64,000 nt of DNA from Dasania marina DSM 21967 (GCF_000373485.1 NZ_KB891586.1:341355-405354); one strand, 5' to 3'. Positions 1-8,881 are shown, counted from the stretch's first letter. Made by a program: numbers and translations. Notes: generated by a model not told the origin, from the sequence alone.

Positions 1-344
1 GTGAAACGCTGTTAGTAAGCGTGATTATAGTATTACTAAGGCACTGTATTATTGCAATATAGGGTCATTCTTTAGATAGGTTACACATGAGTTACACAAA
101 CATTTTAGTACTCTATAGAGGGACTTGCACCCCCTTTTATATGTATTAGATTACGGGTTTAAATAATTTTTTAAAGACTGCTAAGCACATGCCAGCGCCC
201 CCAGTGTTACAGTAAAGTCACATAGTTAGCACGGTATATCGCCCATTACTAACACAGTGATTTTAGATATATAGAATGCTATAAAAAGACACACCTTCTC
301 GCTCTCACGATTAACAGCTACTGGTCAATTATTCTATTAAGCTA
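1..344. other. Intergenic stretch at left edge, no gene seen
   Basis: No reading frame with coding character is visible here. The stretch is AT-rich and lies downstream of the minus-strand cbpM gene. It could hold that operon's 3' untranslated region or terminator, but I see no clear hairpin followed by a T-tract. A short GC-richer patch near 115-215 looks like degraded sequence of unknown origin. Confidence 0.5.
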
Positions 345-650
345 TCACTTTTCTATAAAGCGTTTTAATTGGTGGCGATAGCGGCGATTTTCTTGTTGCA
401 GATCTTCTTTTTGCTGCATCAAGTCAATGACCAAAGCGACTGCCACCCAGTCTATATCTAAATCTCTTTGTAGGCGGGCGGCTTTTTTTATCCAGTGTAC
501 CGTGCTGGCTTCAAACAGCCAGTCGGCGCTGCTATGCCCTGCTATGGGTTCGGCTATGCCATACTCGACGATATCTAAAATCATGTCGCGCTCTATACAT
601 TCCAGCTGGCACAATTCGTTGATGGATAAGTGTAAGGTAATTTCAACCAT
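345..650 (-). CDS. cbpM: Chaperone modulator CbpM
   Basis: This 101-residue protein resembles CbpM, the small MerR-like HTH protein that binds the J domain of CbpA and inhibits its co-chaperone activity. The sequence shows the typical N-terminal block (MVEITLHLSINELCQL) and a basic, helical C-terminus (RRYRHQLKRF). The start at 650 is chosen because the upstream cbpA gene stops at 652, leaving a one-base gap; an in-frame ATG 30 bases further upstream lies inside cbpA. The tight pairing with cbpA is the family's normal arrangement and supports the call. It probably acts in the cytoplasm as a specificity brake on CbpA. Confidence 0.85.
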   Translation of the reverse strand: MVEITLHLSINELCQLECIERDMILDIVEYGIAEPIAGHSSADWLFEASTVHWIKKAARLQRDLDIDWVAVALVIDLMQQKEDLQQENRRYRHQLKRFIEK

Positions 651-651
651 G

Positions 652-1566
652 CTATTTGCTCCATTCAACTCTGGGATCAAAGCTAGTACTGCTGGCTAAC
701 TGCTGCCACAGCGCGGTGGTTTTTTCATCATTACTGGCGGGTATAACAATTTTAACCACGGCATAGAGATCGCCGGTCTCCTGCCCTGCTCCCGCCTTAC
801 TTTTTAAGCCCTTACCTTTAATACGCAGCTTTTTACCGGCCGATGTATTAGGCGCTATAGTGACATTCACCGAGCCTTGCAAGGTGGGTAACTGAACCTT
901 GGTACCTAGTGCCGCCTCCCAAGGCGCCAAAGGCAGGGTCAGCATAAGATCATGACCTTGCACATCAAACAACGGATGCGGCACTAGGCGTATATGCAAA
1001 TATAAATCACCTGCACCGCCTTGGCCGTGACCTGCGCCACCTTGGCCTTTTACCCGTATGCGTTCACCATCAGCGACCCCTTGTGGGATGGTGACTTTTA
1101 AATGCTTCTTATTGGCTGCACCCTGTAGCTGATACTCTACCGTTTTAACGGTGCTTTGCAGAATTTCTTCCAAAAAGATAGGTATTTCTATTTCCACATC
1201 CTGCCCTCTTACGGAGCGCTGGCGCGCTTGAGAAAACCCATGGCTGCCGCCAAACATGGAATTGAAAAAGTCTGAATAATCCCCACCCTGCTCGTAGCTT
1301 CCGTTAGTACCTTGCCAGCCCGGTGGTGGCGTAAAGCCGCCGCTTTGGCTACCGTATTTGCGCAGCTCATCGAATTCGGCACGGCGCTTATCGTCTTTTA
1401 ATACTTCATAGGCTTCTGCAGCTTCCTTAAATTTATCTTCTGCGCCCTTATCGGGGTTCATATCAGGATGATACTGGCGTGCCAACTTTCTATAGGCTGT
1501 TTTTATAGTTTTGGCATCGGCATCGTCTTTAACCCCGAGAATCTTATAGTAATCTTTAAACTCCAT
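652..1566 (-). CDS. cbpA: DnaJ-class co-chaperone CbpA
   Basis: A J-domain co-chaperone of about 304 residues that stimulates DnaK ATPase activity; E. coli CbpA also binds curved DNA. The N-terminal J domain (residues 3-70) has the HPD tripeptide at 33-35. It is followed by a Gly/Phe/Ser-rich linker containing [14 protein letters not shown] and then the two C-terminal substrate-binding domains. No CxxCxGxG zinc-finger repeats are present, which separates it from DnaJ proper. I take the start at [10 protein letters not shown] (1566) because that is where family members begin; 17 further in-frame codons upstream look like leader sequence. Co-transcription with cbpM is expected. Confidence 0.9.
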   Translation of the reverse strand: MEFKDYYKILGVKDDADAKTIKTAYRKLARQYHPDMNPDKGAEDKFKEAAEAYEVLKDDKRRAEFDELRKYGSQSGGFTPPPGWQGTNGSYEQGGDYSDFFNSMFGGSHGFSQARQRSVRGQDVEIEIPIFLEEILQSTVKTVEYQLQGAANKKHLKVTIPQGVADGERIRVKGQGGAGHGQGGAGDLYLHIRLVPHPLFDVQGHDLMLTLPLAPWEAALGTKVQLPTLQGSVNVTIAPNTSAGKKLRIKGKGLKSKAGAGQETGDLYAVVKIVIPASNDEKTTALWQQLASSTSFDPRVEWSK

Positions 1567-1926
1567 ACCGCTTCCTAATAGCAAAATGAACCTGTTAATC
1601 ATGGCAGCTAATGCCATTTCGGCAAATCATTATGTGCCTATGTCATGGCTTATGATAGTTTTTTGAAATTGTAATCACGACTTGTCGATCTTGCTGAACT
1701 ACCACCATAGCTGAGTTATCTACCCGCTGTGTCGAAGTAATAGTCTGCGCGCTGCTGTTTATCCTCATCATTTCCGTGTTTAAACCAATGCCAAGGATTG
1801 AGCTTTTCTCAGGTTGAATGTTTTTCAGTATTCATCAGCAATACCTCATACACTTAAGCAATGAAGTATTGCTAACATCCAAGGCTGCCGGCAGAGCCTT
1901 ACCGCTACCGGCAGCCCAGCTTTACG
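1567..1926. other. Intergenic region between cbpA and ibpA-like gene
   Basis: About 360 bases without a convincing gene. It should contain the promoter of the minus-strand cbpA-cbpM pair and the 3' end of the ibpA-like transcript. The only clear structure is the hairpin at 1883-1916, annotated separately. Confidence 0.5.
1883..1916 (-). terminator. Hairpin downstream of the ibpA-like gene
   Basis: A perfect 9-bp stem (GGCTGCCGG / CCGGCAGCC) encloses a 16-base loop starting 10 bases beyond the stop codon of the small heat-shock gene. It is well placed as a transcription terminator or mRNA 3' stabiliser for that gene. No clear U-tract follows, so Rho-independent termination is uncertain. Confidence 0.45.
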
Positions 1927-2409
1927 CTATGCAGCCTGCTCGTCTTTAGCGTCAGGCTTGTTTGCCTCCTTATGCTCTAAAACATTGCCACCTTTAGTAA
2001 TAGCTATGGTTTTAGGTTTCATCGCTTCGGGTATTTCCTTAACCAAGCTAATACTTAACAGGCCATTATCAAGACTGGCATCCACCACCTCTACCTGATC
2101 ATCTAAATTAAACTTACGCTCAAAGCTGCGGTTGGCTATGCCTTGATACAGGTAATTGTGCTGCTCGGCATTGGTTTTTTCTCCGCGTACACTAAGCACG
2201 CCTTTTTCCACATTTATATCTAGCTCTTGCTCGGTAAAGCCCGATACAGCCAAGGTAATGGCGTAATGGTTATCTTCCAGTGCTTCGATATTATAGGGTG
2301 GATAGTTAGGGCTAACGGTATCAGCACGTAGCATATTATCTAATAAATTAGCCAATCTATCGAAGCCTATACTGCTGCGATACAGTGGGGTTAAATCAAC
2401 TGTGTTCAT
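1927..2409 (-). CDS. ibpA: IbpA-like small heat-shock protein (Hsp20)
   Basis: A 160-residue cytoplasmic holdase of the alpha-crystallin/Hsp20 family that binds unfolding proteins for later refolding by DnaK/ClpB. The N-terminus (MNTVDLTPLYRSSIGFDRL) and the motifs YPPYNIE and YLYQGIANRSFERKF closely match the IbpA/IbpB type. The alpha-crystallin domain runs from about residue 40 to 130. The Lys/Glu/Asp-rich tail is longer than in E. coli IbpA (about 137 residues). A ribosome-binding site (AAGGAG) precedes the ATG. A possible sigma-32 promoter lies upstream, and a hairpin follows the gene. Confidence 0.9.
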   Translation of the reverse strand: MNTVDLTPLYRSSIGFDRLANLLDNMLRADTVSPNYPPYNIEALEDNHYAITLAVSGFTEQELDINVEKGVLSVRGEKTNAEQHNYLYQGIANRSFERKFNLDDQVEVVDASLDNGLLSISLVKEIPEAMKPKTIAITKGGNVLEHKEANKPDAKDEQAA

Positions 2410-2501
2410 CTATATTCTCCTTAAGAATCAACAAAAATAAACAGCTGTGTTTCAGCTAGTTACCGCACCCGCTCGCTAAGAACCTAGCCGGCAATCAATA
2501 A

Positions 2502-2530
2502 CTATGGACAGGAAATATGATTTCAATAGG
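2502..2530 (-). promoter_or_regulatory. Possible sigma-32 heat-shock promoter
   Basis: On the minus strand upstream of the ibpA-like gene, TTGAAAT is followed 12 to 13 bases later by CCATAGTT. This resembles the heat-shock consensus CTTGAA and CCCCATnT. The position, about 90 bases before the ATG, suits a promoter. The -10 match is imperfect, so this is tentative. Confidence 0.35.
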
Positions 2531-2619
2531 AAGAATTTATAAAAATTAATTATAAAAAATAGTATAAATATGCGAGCAAACTATTTTGAAAGGCAGGGGC
2601 TAGCAGCCCCCCTAGCGCA

Positions 2620-3015
2620 TTATTCTTTATCGAAGCCATCAACCACTATAGCGCCCATAGAGGCGGGCATAGCAATGATAATTAGCCGCTTGAGCGCCAC
2701 TATGGGCTCTGTCAATATAGGTAACTTGTCCAAGGCCAATAGCACTAAGGCCACTACCAACATAGATATAACATAGGCAATAACGATACGTGCCACATAC
2801 ACCGGCATTCGGTATTTTACATTGCTTTGGAACACGCCTTCGTAGGCAAAGAAGGCCAAGAAGATGATAGACAGAGAAAATAACAGGGCGATATTAGCCA
2901 TGGGTAAGGTTTTGCTTAACGACCAAGCCTCCTCCGAAAAAGAAATAGGCACCGCTAACACAAACGAACCAACAAAGACTTGGCTGACATCTTCAAGATT
3001 AAAGTAGAGCTTCAA
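2620..3015 (-). CDS. Small integral membrane protein, DUF2391-like
   Basis: A 131-residue, highly hydrophobic protein with about four predicted membrane spans (roughly residues 12-28, 38-56, 70-92 and 104-126). The ending MPASMGAIVVDGF resembles the DUF2391/TIGR02587 family of uncharacterised membrane proteins, which are usually longer. The N-terminus contains VFVGSFVLAVPISFSEE, also typical of that family. No function is known. It lies between the heat-shock gene and the SSS symporter, on the same strand as both but with clear gaps, so it is probably transcribed alone. Confidence 0.6.
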   Translation of the reverse strand: MKLYFNLEDVSQVFVGSFVLAVPISFSEEAWSLSKTLPMANIALLFSLSIIFLAFFAYEGVFQSNVKYRMPVYVARIVIAYVISMLVVALVLLALDKLPILTEPIVALKRLIIIAMPASMGAIVVDGFDKE

Positions 3016-3097
3016 AGGCTATCTCCAGCAGGGTATCAAGGCATTAACCAACAGGGAGTATAAACTAAATGCCTTAGATCTCGCTGTTTTATCAACC

Positions 3098-4531
3098 CTA
3101 TTGACTGGTACCAGAGGCTTCTGGCAACTTTTCACCACTCAAATGTTTAATCGCGTTGCCTGCCAATAAAAACACTATACCCATGACTATGCCGGGAAAA
3201 CCTTCATACACATAGTTATGCCAGCCTAATGCGCGCCACAGCAAGGCAACGCTAAAGCCGATTAATACCGCCGCTATAGCCAGCCTCTCGCTAAACCTAA
3301 ATCCTAGGCAGTACATTAATAATAAAGGCGCAAAGGCGCTGGCCAAACCCGACCAAGCCATGACCACCATGCCAAACACCGACTGCTTATTAAACACCGC
3401 CAAGGCCAGAGCCAAGCCTGTGACTATTACCGACGATAGCTTCAACAGACTCACCCGCTCTATGTTGCCGGGTAAAATATCATGAGTTAGCGCAGCTGAG
3501 CAGCTCAGCACTAGCGAGTCGGCGGTAGACATAGTGGCAGCAAAAATACCCGCCAGTATCAATCCCACCCAAACACCCGGTAACAGGGCTTGCGCCATAG
3601 TCGGCAAGGCCAACTCAGCATCAAAGTTACCGGTATCGCTTAATAAGATTTTTGCCAACAAGCCGACAGCCGTCGCCATGCAATAAAAGGCGGTAAACCA
3701 TAGGTAATACCATGTTTTAGCCTGACGCATATTGGCATTATTGTTTAGGGTCATAAAGCGCACCATCACATGGGGCTGCCCTATCACCGATAAACCGGCA
3801 AACAACCAGCCAACAACAAACAGTAACGCCCCCAGCACACCGGGAAACAATAAATCCTCGGGCATCCAGTTCATATAACCCGGCACACTGTGCAACTGTT
3901 CTATCGCGGGCTGTATGCCACCCAAGCTACTCACCGCCGCGGTTAATAACACCGCCATCGCCACTATCATCACTATGGATTGTGCTGCGTCAGTCCATAT
4001 CGATGCCCGTATGCCACCGGAATAACAATAGATGCAAACAAATAAAGCACTCATGGCGGCGCCCGACCACAATGGCCAGCCTAGTAATACATGTAAGGCC
4101 TTACCGCCCGCCATTAACTGTGCCGCAGCATAGGTTAATAAAAACAGCAGCGAGATAACACCTATAAGACGCTGCAAGCCTACAAAGTTTTGCCCATGCC
4201 AATTACTCAGCACACCAGCATAACTAACCTCGCCATTGTTGCCAGCCGCGTTGCGCAAACGTTTATGCACATATAATGAGGCCAAGAAGTCACCGCTAAT
4301 CCAGCCTATCATTAACCATACTGCCGATAAGCCTTGGCTATAGGTGTAACCAATAACCCCTATAAACATATAACCACTGTTATTGGTAGCCACTGCCGAC
4401 AAACCCACCAACCAAGGCTTAACGCTGGCACTGGCCAGATAATAGTCCTGCTTGGTACCGCGACTCTTCCAGGCCGAAGCCGCACCCACAAGTACAAAGC
4501 CTAATAGGCAGAGAGCAAAAGAAATTAACAT
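3098..4531 (-). CDS. Sodium:solute symporter (SSS family, PutP-like)
   Basis: A 477-residue inner-membrane protein with about 13 hydrophobic segments, the size and pattern of the SSS family that includes PutP (proline) and PanF. Family features include GYTYSQGLSAVWLMIGW near the N-terminus and the helix TMSTADSLVLSCSAALTHDI around residues 335-354, the region of the second sodium site. The start codon overlaps the stop of the upstream TPR gene by one base, so the two are translationally coupled. It lies at the distal end of the same-strand run from ectA. Uptake of a compatible solute such as proline or ectoine is a reasonable inference, but the substrate cannot be read from sequence. Confidence 0.75.
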   Translation of the reverse strand: MLISFALCLLGFVLVGAASAWKSRGTKQDYYLASASVKPWLVGLSAVATNNSGYMFIGVIGYTYSQGLSAVWLMIGWISGDFLASLYVHKRLRNAAGNNGEVSYAGVLSNWHGQNFVGLQRLIGVISLLFLLTYAAAQLMAGGKALHVLLGWPLWSGAAMSALFVCIYCYSGGIRASIWTDAAQSIVMIVAMAVLLTAAVSSLGGIQPAIEQLHSVPGYMNWMPEDLLFPGVLGALLFVVGWLFAGLSVIGQPHVMVRFMTLNNNANMRQAKTWYYLWFTAFYCMATAVGLLAKILLSDTGNFDAELALPTMAQALLPGVWVGLILAGIFAATMSTADSLVLSCSAALTHDILPGNIERVSLLKLSSVIVTGLALALAVFNKQSVFGMVVMAWSGLASAFAPLLLMYCLGFRFSERLAIAAVLIGFSVALLWRALGWHNYVYEGFPGIVMGIVFLLAGNAIKHLSGEKLPEASGTSQ

Positions 4532-5421
4532 TAACTAGCGGCCTTTTTTATTGTGGTATTAAGTGCAAAGGTTGTTTTAAATAAGTCATGTTCTACCAGC
4601 AATGCTAAAGCTGGGTCGTGCTCTATTTCGTCGCGATAGTTTTCGCTACGATCAATCGCTTCATTTAAGTAACGCATCGCCTCTTCAAACTGCTGCATAG
4701 CAGTATAGGCACAGGCCAATTGATAAAAAGCATGACTGTTTTCAGGGTCAAATTTTAAGGCTTGCAGGCAGAGATTGGCAGCCCACTGTGGCTCGTTCAG
4801 TTCTAATACCGCATCGGCCTTATACGTTAAGGCCTCACAATCGTTAGGCCGTAATTTTAAAATCTCATCATAGGTGCTGATTTTATTGGGTATGGCGATG
4901 TCTTGTTGCGCCCTAAGCCACAGCGCCTGTATCTCTTGGGTTAGGCCTATCTCATCGCGGTTTTCTTCTATGTGTTTGGTTTTTTGATGCAGCTGACGCT
5001 CTATCCCTTCTAAACGTTTTTCGTATTCACCCACCAATTTAGAAATTTCTTCATCGGCTAGTATATGTACACGCTCTTTAATATCGCGTATCGAAGTCCA
5101 GCCCACGACGACTAGCACCGAGGTGGCCGCGGCAATCAAATAAAAGAAATAGGTCACGGTGTCAGTGGCATAGCTAACCGCCCTATCGACTGAACGGTGC
5201 TCCCTATCTAATATTTGCTGCATCAACTCATGCTTGGTATTGGCCTGCTCTACCCGCAGCGCCTTAACTTCGTCTAGCATATAGCGTTCGACAAAAGGGT
5301 TGTATAGCGGCTTAGTTAAAGCCTCTACCTCTTGTTTAGCCTTATCCGTTTGTTCGCTATTATTTTCTTGTGCGAAGGCTATAGAGCTAAAAAAAATACA
5401 GACAATTAAGAGGCGATACAT
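4531..5421 (-). CDS. Membrane-anchored TPR protein
   Basis: A 296-residue protein of unknown function. It has a probable signal peptide (residues 1-17, ending SIAFAQ), a charged helical stretch, one membrane span near residues 92-112 (FFYLIAAATSVLVVVGW), a coiled-coil stretch near 115-160, then tetratricopeptide-like repeats (about 175-260) containing YDEILKLRPNDCEAL and CLQALKFDPENSHAF. Its start lies 16 bases inside the 3' end of ask, and its stop overlaps the symporter start, so it is tightly coupled to both. The TPR part probably faces the cytoplasm and could scaffold a partner, perhaps the symporter; that is inference. Confidence 0.65.
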   Translation of the reverse strand: MYRLLIVCIFFSSIAFAQENNSEQTDKAKQEVEALTKPLYNPFVERYMLDEVKALRVEQANTKHELMQQILDREHRSVDRAVSYATDTVTYFFYLIAAATSVLVVVGWTSIRDIKERVHILADEEISKLVGEYEKRLEGIERQLHQKTKHIEENRDEIGLTQEIQALWLRAQQDIAIPNKISTYDEILKLRPNDCEALTYKADAVLELNEPQWAANLCLQALKFDPENSHAFYQLACAYTAMQQFEEAMRYLNEAIDRSENYRDEIEHDPALALLVEHDLFKTTFALNTTIKKAAS

Positions 5422-6836
5422 ATAGCTAATCCATGATTATGTATTTCTACCAATGAGGCATGCAGACTTTTTACCGCCGCATCGTAGTCACATTGATTCA
5501 CTACAAACTGCATATCCACTTGCCGCATAGCCTGGTGTATAGATAAGACATTAATATTGGCATTGGCAACAGCCTGTACAGACTTAGCTAAGATACCGGG
5601 TATTTGCATATCGCTGCCTATTACCGACACAATAGCGACCTTTCTTTGATTAATATCCGCCTCTTTAAAAGTATTCTGTATCGCAGTAATAATACGCTTG
5701 ACGGTTTTTAAGTTGGTCGAAAGGTAATGGGTAATGGTATTGGCGTTGAGATCTTTAGAAACAACTTGCGCCTTATAACGCTGAATAATTTCTAAAATGG
5801 CAATATCGTAACGCTGCAAACTGCCCGCCATATCCTGATCAAAAACCTCTAGGGCATAAACACCTCTGCAACCCGCAATAATTTCTACGCAGGGCGAATC
5901 ACTAATATACTCACTGGTGATCAGAGTGCCTGTATGCTCAGGTTCAAAGGTGTTTTTAACCCGCAGTGGAATATTGTTTTGTCGTAAACCTTTTGCTGCT
6001 TTAGGGTGTATGGCTTCCATACCTAAGTTAGCCAACTGATCGGCCACATCATAATTAGTACGACCTATAGGCACGGCATTAGCTTCGCCCACTAAACGTG
6101 GATCGGCACTGCTAAGGTGAAACTCTTTATGTATTACCGCTTCGTACGCATGTGTGAGCACCGCTAAGCGACTAAAAATCATTTCACTATAACCGCGATC
6201 AAAGGAAGACATGAGACCTTCCTCACTATGCGCGTAGCCGGTAACGATAGGCAGTTGTTGGCTGAAATCTATGTCTTCAAAAGCCAAATTAATACGTTCA
6301 TCTAAAGAGATATGGGTATTGGCACGCCAACCGGTTAAGTCGATAAAGCAAGCATTGACGCCATCGCGCTGTAATAAGCGCGCAGTATTCCAAGCACTGT
6401 GCGCCTCACCGAGGCTGGCTAGCATTTCCCTAACCGTGTGCAAGTGCGAATCTAAAGAAAAGTGGCCATGCTGACAGAGGCTCTGTAAATCTAATAAGCA
6501 GTGTTTAGCATCGTCTAAACGGGTTTGCAAAAAACCATTAGCCTCGTGCAATAACTCTGTGTCGCCAAATAATTGCTGGTTAATATCTTGCAGCTGCTGA
6601 CTAAGTTGTTCAAAGCGCTGTAGCCAGGTATCGCCACTCATACCGCCGGCAAATAGCGCGAATATACCCGGCTCGCCGGTTTTTTTGCTTTCTAACAATA
6701 AGTCCGTCACGCCGCCATAGGCTGACACCACAAACACTCGGCCATAGGCCCCGGCTTCGTTATTTAAAATAATATTATCCCTCACTGAGGAATAATCACT
6801 CATTGAGGTACCGCCAATCTTTTCAATCGTGTGCAT
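5406..6836 (-). CDS. ask: Aspartate kinase of the ectoine cluster (Ask_Ect)
   Basis: A 476-residue aspartokinase, which phosphorylates L-aspartate as the first step toward aspartate-semialdehyde, the precursor of ectoine. The N-terminal motif KIGGTSM (residues 6-12) matches the kinase signature KxGGTS. A kinase core follows, with two C-terminal ACT-type regions (from about residue 320; one contains VAIVSVIGSDMQIPGI). Specialised feedback-relaxed aspartokinases of this length are known from ectoine operons, and this gene sits downstream of ectD in the same direction. Its 3' end overlaps the TPR gene by 16 bases. Confidence 0.92.
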   Translation of the reverse strand: MHTIEKIGGTSMSDYSSVRDNIILNNEAGAYGRVFVVSAYGGVTDLLLESKKTGEPGIFALFAGGMSGDTWLQRFEQLSQQLQDINQQLFGDTELLHEANGFLQTRLDDAKHCLLDLQSLCQHGHFSLDSHLHTVREMLASLGEAHSAWNTARLLQRDGVNACFIDLTGWRANTHISLDERINLAFEDIDFSQQLPIVTGYAHSEEGLMSSFDRGYSEMIFSRLAVLTHAYEAVIHKEFHLSSADPRLVGEANAVPIGRTNYDVADQLANLGMEAIHPKAAKGLRQNNIPLRVKNTFEPEHTGTLITSEYISDSPCVEIIAGCRGVYALEVFDQDMAGSLQRYDIAILEIIQRYKAQVVSKDLNANTITHYLSTNLKTVKRIITAIQNTFKEADINQRKVAIVSVIGSDMQIPGILAKSVQAVANANINVLSIHQAMRQVDMQFVVNQCDYDAAVKSLHASLVEIHNHGLAICIAS

Positions 6837-6857
6837 ATAATACCATCTTTGTTAGTG

Positions 6858-7190
6858 TTAGTTTGCTGCGCAGTTAATACAAACCCGGATATGCGGCACT
6901 ATCTCTAACCTAGCAACAGGAATCGTGGCGTTGCATAACTCGCAGTAACCGGCGTCATCACTTTTTAACCACTCAATATTTTTAAGCAATTCAGATAATT
7001 CTTTTCTATGGCCTGCATCCACAGTTTCATCTACGGGTGCAGCTATGGTTAAGTCTAGACTGGCACTTTGATCACCTGCTTGTGTTTGTTTTTTAACCGA
7101 CAAAGAGTCATTCTCTATTAGATCTTGCTTCAAAAAAGCAATTCTTTGTTCGACTTGACTTATTAACTTGTTTTTTTCAGTCTTATTCAT
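6858..7190 (-). CDS. DksA/TraR-type C4 zinc-finger protein in ectoine operon
   Basis: A 110-residue protein with a helical N-terminal half and a C-terminal four-cysteine zinc finger: C83, C86, C104 and C107 in GYCELCNATI...RVCINC, with the RLE tripeptide between the pairs as in DksA. DksA-family proteins enter the RNA polymerase secondary channel and modulate transcription, often with ppGpp. The acidic stretch DETVDAG before the last helix may correspond to the coiled-coil tip. It is shorter than DksA (about 150 residues) and close to the short homologues. It lies between ectD and ask, 5 bases from ectD, so it is very probably co-transcribed. A role in osmotic stress regulation is inferred from context. 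Confidence 0.8.
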   Translation of the reverse strand: MNKTEKNKLISQVEQRIAFLKQDLIENDSLSVKKQTQAGDQSASLDLTIAAPVDETVDAGHRKELSELLKNIEWLKSDDAGYCELCNATIPVARLEIVPHIRVCINCAAN

Positions 7191-7195
7191 TATGA

Positions 7196-8185
7196 CTACG
7201 CATTTGTTTTATGAGTTTTGATAGCGGTAACGGCCTCTCTAGTACAAACATATTCTGGTCGTGCAGGCCTATCACAAAAGGGTTTCTGCACCTGATTGCT
7301 TAAAGCGTTATACACAAAAAAGGCATTTGAGCGTGGGTAAGGGGTGATATTACTATTTGATCCGTGCATGGTATTACAATCAAAAACAATAACACTGCCA
7401 GGCTTACACACAGCTGTTGCTATATCCCCTTGGTCTATCAACGTGCTTAGACAGGCATCAGATGGCACGCCATACTCCTGTTTTTTCAAAGAGATTCTAT
7501 GATGATTGTCGGGGGTATAACCTTCACACACCGCATATTGTTGATGCGAATCAGGTACTAACATTAAAGGACCGTTATGGCCGTAGTTTTCAGTTAAGCT
7601 TATAGACATGCTCAACGCACGCATACGTGGCATACCATCTTCTACATGCCAAGTTTCAAAATCTGAATGCCAGTAAAAATCTTTACCCCTATAACCCGGC
7701 TTATAGTTTAATCGCGACTGATGTATATACACATCGTCATCTAATATAAACCGCGCCAAATCTACTAAACGGGGATCTTCAGATAACTGTTTAAATAGCG
7801 CACTATGGTTGTGCACTGCAAAGATAGAGCGCACATCACCACTACTGTGCTCGGTAATGGTTTCACGAGCACTTTTTATAGACTCACTTACACGGAGCTG
7901 CTGCAACTCGGCATTCAAGCGCTCAATTTCTTGCTCGCTAAACACATCATCCAACACCATGTAACCATGCTGCTGGTAATGCTTTATGTGTTGCTCTGTT
8001 ACAGGCGCCTGCGAGTAATCATCGCGGTATACAACGGGATCTTTTCTAGCAATCAATTGCGTTTTTTTACCATCCCTAGAAGCATAATCATCGCTGTTAT
8101 GCGCAAAGCTATTATCCTGATTGTAGCTATTTCCTACTGCATCATCTTGGCTTGCGATGGCACAAGTCATCACTACATCAACCAT
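7196..8185 (-). CDS. ectD: Ectoine hydroxylase EctD
   Basis: A non-haem Fe(II)/2-oxoglutarate dioxygenase that converts ectoine to 5-hydroxyectoine. The EctD signature FYWHSDFETWHVEDGMP is present, with iron ligands H173 and D175 and a later MHGSN histidine as the third ligand. At 329 residues it is slightly longer than usual (about 300); the extra is a polar N-terminal extension of some 45 residues before the conserved DPVVYR. The true start could be internal, but no better ribosome-binding site decides it. It lies 15 bases after ectC. Confidence 0.95.
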   Translation of the reverse strand: MVDVVMTCAIASQDDAVGNSYNQDNSFAHNSDDYASRDGKKTQLIARKDPVVYRDDYSQAPVTEQHIKHYQQHGYMVLDDVFSEQEIERLNAELQQLRVSESIKSARETITEHSSGDVRSIFAVHNHSALFKQLSEDPRLVDLARFILDDDVYIHQSRLNYKPGYRGKDFYWHSDFETWHVEDGMPRMRALSMSISLTENYGHNGPLMLVPDSHQQYAVCEGYTPDNHHRISLKKQEYGVPSDACLSTLIDQGDIATAVCKPGSVIVFDCNTMHGSNSNITPYPRSNAFFVYNALSNQVQKPFCDRPARPEYVCTREAVTAIKTHKTNA

Positions 8186-8200
8186 GTTGTTAACTACCCC

Positions 8201-8599
8201 TTATACTGTTTCTTCGTCTAACGCGTAGGCACCTTCTTTGTTGTGTACCTCGTTGCCATTAAGCGGCGGGTTAAATACACAGGCCATAGACATTTCTTCA
8301 AAAGCGCGCAGCACATGTCTGTCGTGTTTATTAAGCACATATAACGTACCCGGCTCTATAGGATAGCATTTGCCATCATCTAGGCTTTCTACCTCACCAC
8401 GGCCTGAAACACAGTACACCGATTCCAAATGATTTTGATAATGCATTTTAAAATCAGCATCTTTATAAATAGTGGTGATATGAAAAGAAAAACCCATGCC
8501 ATCACTTTTTAATAACATGCGCGTGCTTTCCCAGTTACCATCGGGCGATACGATTCTGCGTGGTGAGTTTTTAGCTTCTTGTAATTGTCTAACTATCAT
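8201..8599 (-). CDS. ectC: L-ectoine synthase EctC
   Basis: A 132-residue cupin enzyme that cyclises N-gamma-acetyl-L-2,4-diaminobutyrate to ectoine. It starts MIVRQLQEA as in the family and carries the characteristic blocks [27 protein letters not shown] and [14 protein letters not shown], which provide the metal- and substrate-binding residues of the barrel. Its ATG overlaps the stop codon of the preceding 93-residue gene by four bases, so the two are translationally coupled. Confidence 0.96.
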   Translation of the reverse strand: MIVRQLQEAKNSPRRIVSPDGNWESTRMLLKSDGMGFSFHITTIYKDADFKMHYQNHLESVYCVSGRGEVESLDDGKCYPIEPGTLYVLNKHDRHVLRAFEEMSMACVFNPPLNGNEVHNKEGAYALDEETV

Positions 8600-8877
8600 A
8601 AATATTCTTCCTCCGTTATCTCTTTAATCTCTATAGTCATAGTTCGCCTACCAGTAACTGTAGCTATCTCGCCGCCATCGATAATCAGATGATCACCGCT
8701 ACGTAAAGGCTCTCTATGCGTATCTGACATAATGCGTAGATACCCCTCACCGGCAACACACTCCACTTTATATAAATTGGGCGCCTCACCGACTGGTAAT
8801 AAACACCGCTCACCTGGCCATATATTGATATGTAGCTGCTTGGTTTTTTCGGGTGTAGATGTCATCGGGGTATACAT
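8596..8877 (-). CDS. Unnamed 93-aa protein between ectB and ectC
   Basis: This small gene is inserted between ectB (4-base gap) and ectC (4-base ATGA-type overlap), so it is clearly part of the ectoine operon. The protein is predicted to be mostly beta-strand: a start near [13 protein letters not shown], then [32 protein letters not shown] and TMTIEIKEI. The alternation of strands and the [12 protein letters not shown] turn loosely resemble the small DUF2917-type beta proteins or a minimal cupin, but I see no metal-binding histidine set. The core operon described for most bacteria is ectABC with ectD and ask, without this gene. A role as an EctC partner or an expression regulator is only inference. 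Translation may start at M1 or at M5. Confidence 0.75.
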   Translation of the reverse strand: MYTPMTSTPEKTKQLHINIWPGERCLLPVGEAPNLYKVECVAGEGYLRIMSDTHREPLRSGDHLIIDGGEIATVTGRRTMTIEIKEITEEEYL

Positions 8878-8881
8878 AGTG

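Noticed and set aside
110..215. Possible tRNA or integron attC remnant around GGGACTTGCACCCCC
   Set aside because: No cloverleaf or paired core sites could be drawn, so the resemblance is too weak to annotate.
2570..2776. Plus-strand frame of 68 codons overlapping the DUF2391-like gene
   Set aside because: It is the antisense of a clearly membrane-coding frame and has no conserved features.
7805..8221. Plus-strand 138-codon frame across ectD
   Set aside because: It is antisense to ectD, which carries the unmistakable hydroxylase signature; the frame has no independent support.
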